From assembly GCA_029378245.1 (NCBI GenBank), contig JARKIF010000008.1, positions 868,001 through 932,000 of the forward strand: a DNA stretch of 64,000 nucleotides, in the 5' to 3' direction. The translations under genes were made by a program, and so were the position numbers. How positions within the stretch are numbered: the first letter of the stretch is position 1; each line of letters opens with the position of its first letter. Below are positions 63,320 through 64,000 of this stretch, piece after piece. Source of the stretch: Roridomyces roridus (Eukaryota > Basidiomycota > Agaricomycetes > Agaricales > Mycenaceae). The notes beneath the pieces are model-generated. The model made no database searches. It saw nothing but the letters and a program-made list of their open reading frames with translations, and was not told the origin of the DNA.

Positions 63320-64000
63320 ATGTTCAAGATCGAGGCACGCGACGACCCCAAGAGCCAAGTGCAGCTCCACGAACTCGAATATCCACACAGACTCAATTTC
63401 TACGACAAACCGCCCCTATACGACGTGTCTATCGAGGAATTCGAGACGTCGGCGCTCGACAGGCTTCGCATCCTCGCAGAGATCGAGTCCTCCAGGGTGC
63501 GCAATCGCTCCTGGGAGGAAACGAAAAAAGTCACAGGGGACCAATGCGACAAGTATCTTCAACTCAAGTCAACGTTGGCAGTCGGGGTGGATAGGGATGC
63601 ACAGCGGAGGAAGGATCATCTAGGGCATTTCGTGCTGAGGCTGGCATTCTGTCGGTCGTGAGTCGGCTGTGCGACGTGTTTCCAATGCGCTGAATCTCTT
63701 ACAGCGAGGAGCTCCGACGGCGGTTCGTCCAAGCCGAGATGACGCTCTTCAAAGTGCGCTACGAGACAGACGCGAGCACCGAACGCGAGGCGTTCCTCCG
63801 CTCACGAGACTTCAATTGGGTCGCAGTGGAGCAGGCCGAGAAGGAAAAGTACAGGGAACAGCTCATTTCCTACCAGAGCAAGGGCGACACGCCGTTTGAG
63901 AACGACAAGTACTACAAGGTCAGGTGGACGCGCGTTCCAGATCTCGTCGACAAACGAAAAGTGTTTCTGCATGGGGGATGGGCGTATGTGCCCAGTCGGG
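63320..64000 (+). CDS. PRI2: DNA primase large subunit, 5' part (cut by window end)
   Basis: Exon 1 (63320-63657) and exon 2 (from 63705, open to the window end) give the N-terminal about 210 residues. Blocks LNFYDKPPLYDVSIEEFE, ALDRLRILAEIE, LRLAFCRSEELRRRFVQAE, LFKVRYE and YYKVRWTRVPDLVDKRKVFL followed by GGWAYVP match the eukaryotic/archaeal PRI2 (PRIM2) N-terminal domain. The Fe-S cluster domain lies beyond the window. The protein pairs with PRI1 in DNA polymerase alpha-primase. The start is the only ATG ahead of the conserved block. Confidence 0.92.

Overview
The window is nuclear DNA of a filamentous basidiomycete, most likely an Agaricomycete. A Rhizoctonia/Ceratobasidium-like lineage is my guess; no marker in the window proves it. 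The evidence is about 150 short introns (mostly 41-60 bp) in densely packed genes, remnants of the F-box family that is expanded in Agaricomycetes, and a complete set of eukaryotic housekeeping genes. Exon models below were built by hand and checked for reading-frame closure. I found no rRNA, tRNA, CRISPR array or intact transposon.

Layout. 0-2.1 kb: decayed F-box gene remnants. 2.1-9.8 kb: two tandem PMP3-type membrane proteolipid genes, then three kynurenine-pathway genes (kynurenine formamidase, kynureninase, kynurenine 3-monooxygenase). The last two share a 174-bp divergent promoter, and a repeat-bearing gene-free gap of about 2.2 kb follows the formamidase. 10.1-18.9 kb: AT-hook protein, YOS9 ER lectin, NPR/HAL-type kinase, PRP28 spliceosomal helicase, small EF-hand protein. 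19.0-29.9 kb: GYP7 RabGAP, ALKBH1 dioxygenase, LETM1, SHR3, RsfS/Iojap-like protein, a small disordered protein, SPF45. 29.9-40.3 kb: SDH1, TBC1D5-like RabGAP, Zn2Cys6 transcription factor, cytosolic HSP70 with a heat-shock element. 40.8-54.6 kb: PP2A B56 subunit, a proline-rich unknown, citrate synthase, SEC66, USP7/UBP15, NEDD1-like protein. 54.7-63.1 kb: a long disordered protein, then a short-chain dehydrogenase, a TIM-barrel dehydratase/isomerase and a quinate-type MFS permease, which look like a small catabolic cluster. 63.3 kb to the end: 5' part of DNA primase large subunit.

How it works together. Formamidase, kynureninase and kynurenine monooxygenase cover N-formylkynurenine to 3-hydroxyanthranilate. 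The permease, TIM-barrel enzyme and SDR may take up and process quinate/shikimate-like compounds. Most other genes are unrelated housekeeping functions. They are often arranged head to head with 85-250 bp between start codons.

Three general observations matter to a reader. (1) About 10 of about 157 modelled introns use GC donors, and one apparently ends in TG. (2) At least 13 single-base frame breaks interrupt otherwise intact genes, including SDH1 and citrate synthase. Most lie between 57.8 and 61.4 kb, which points to uncorrected sequence error rather than biology. (3) The permease C-terminal tail is duplicated in tandem just past its stop codon, in frame.
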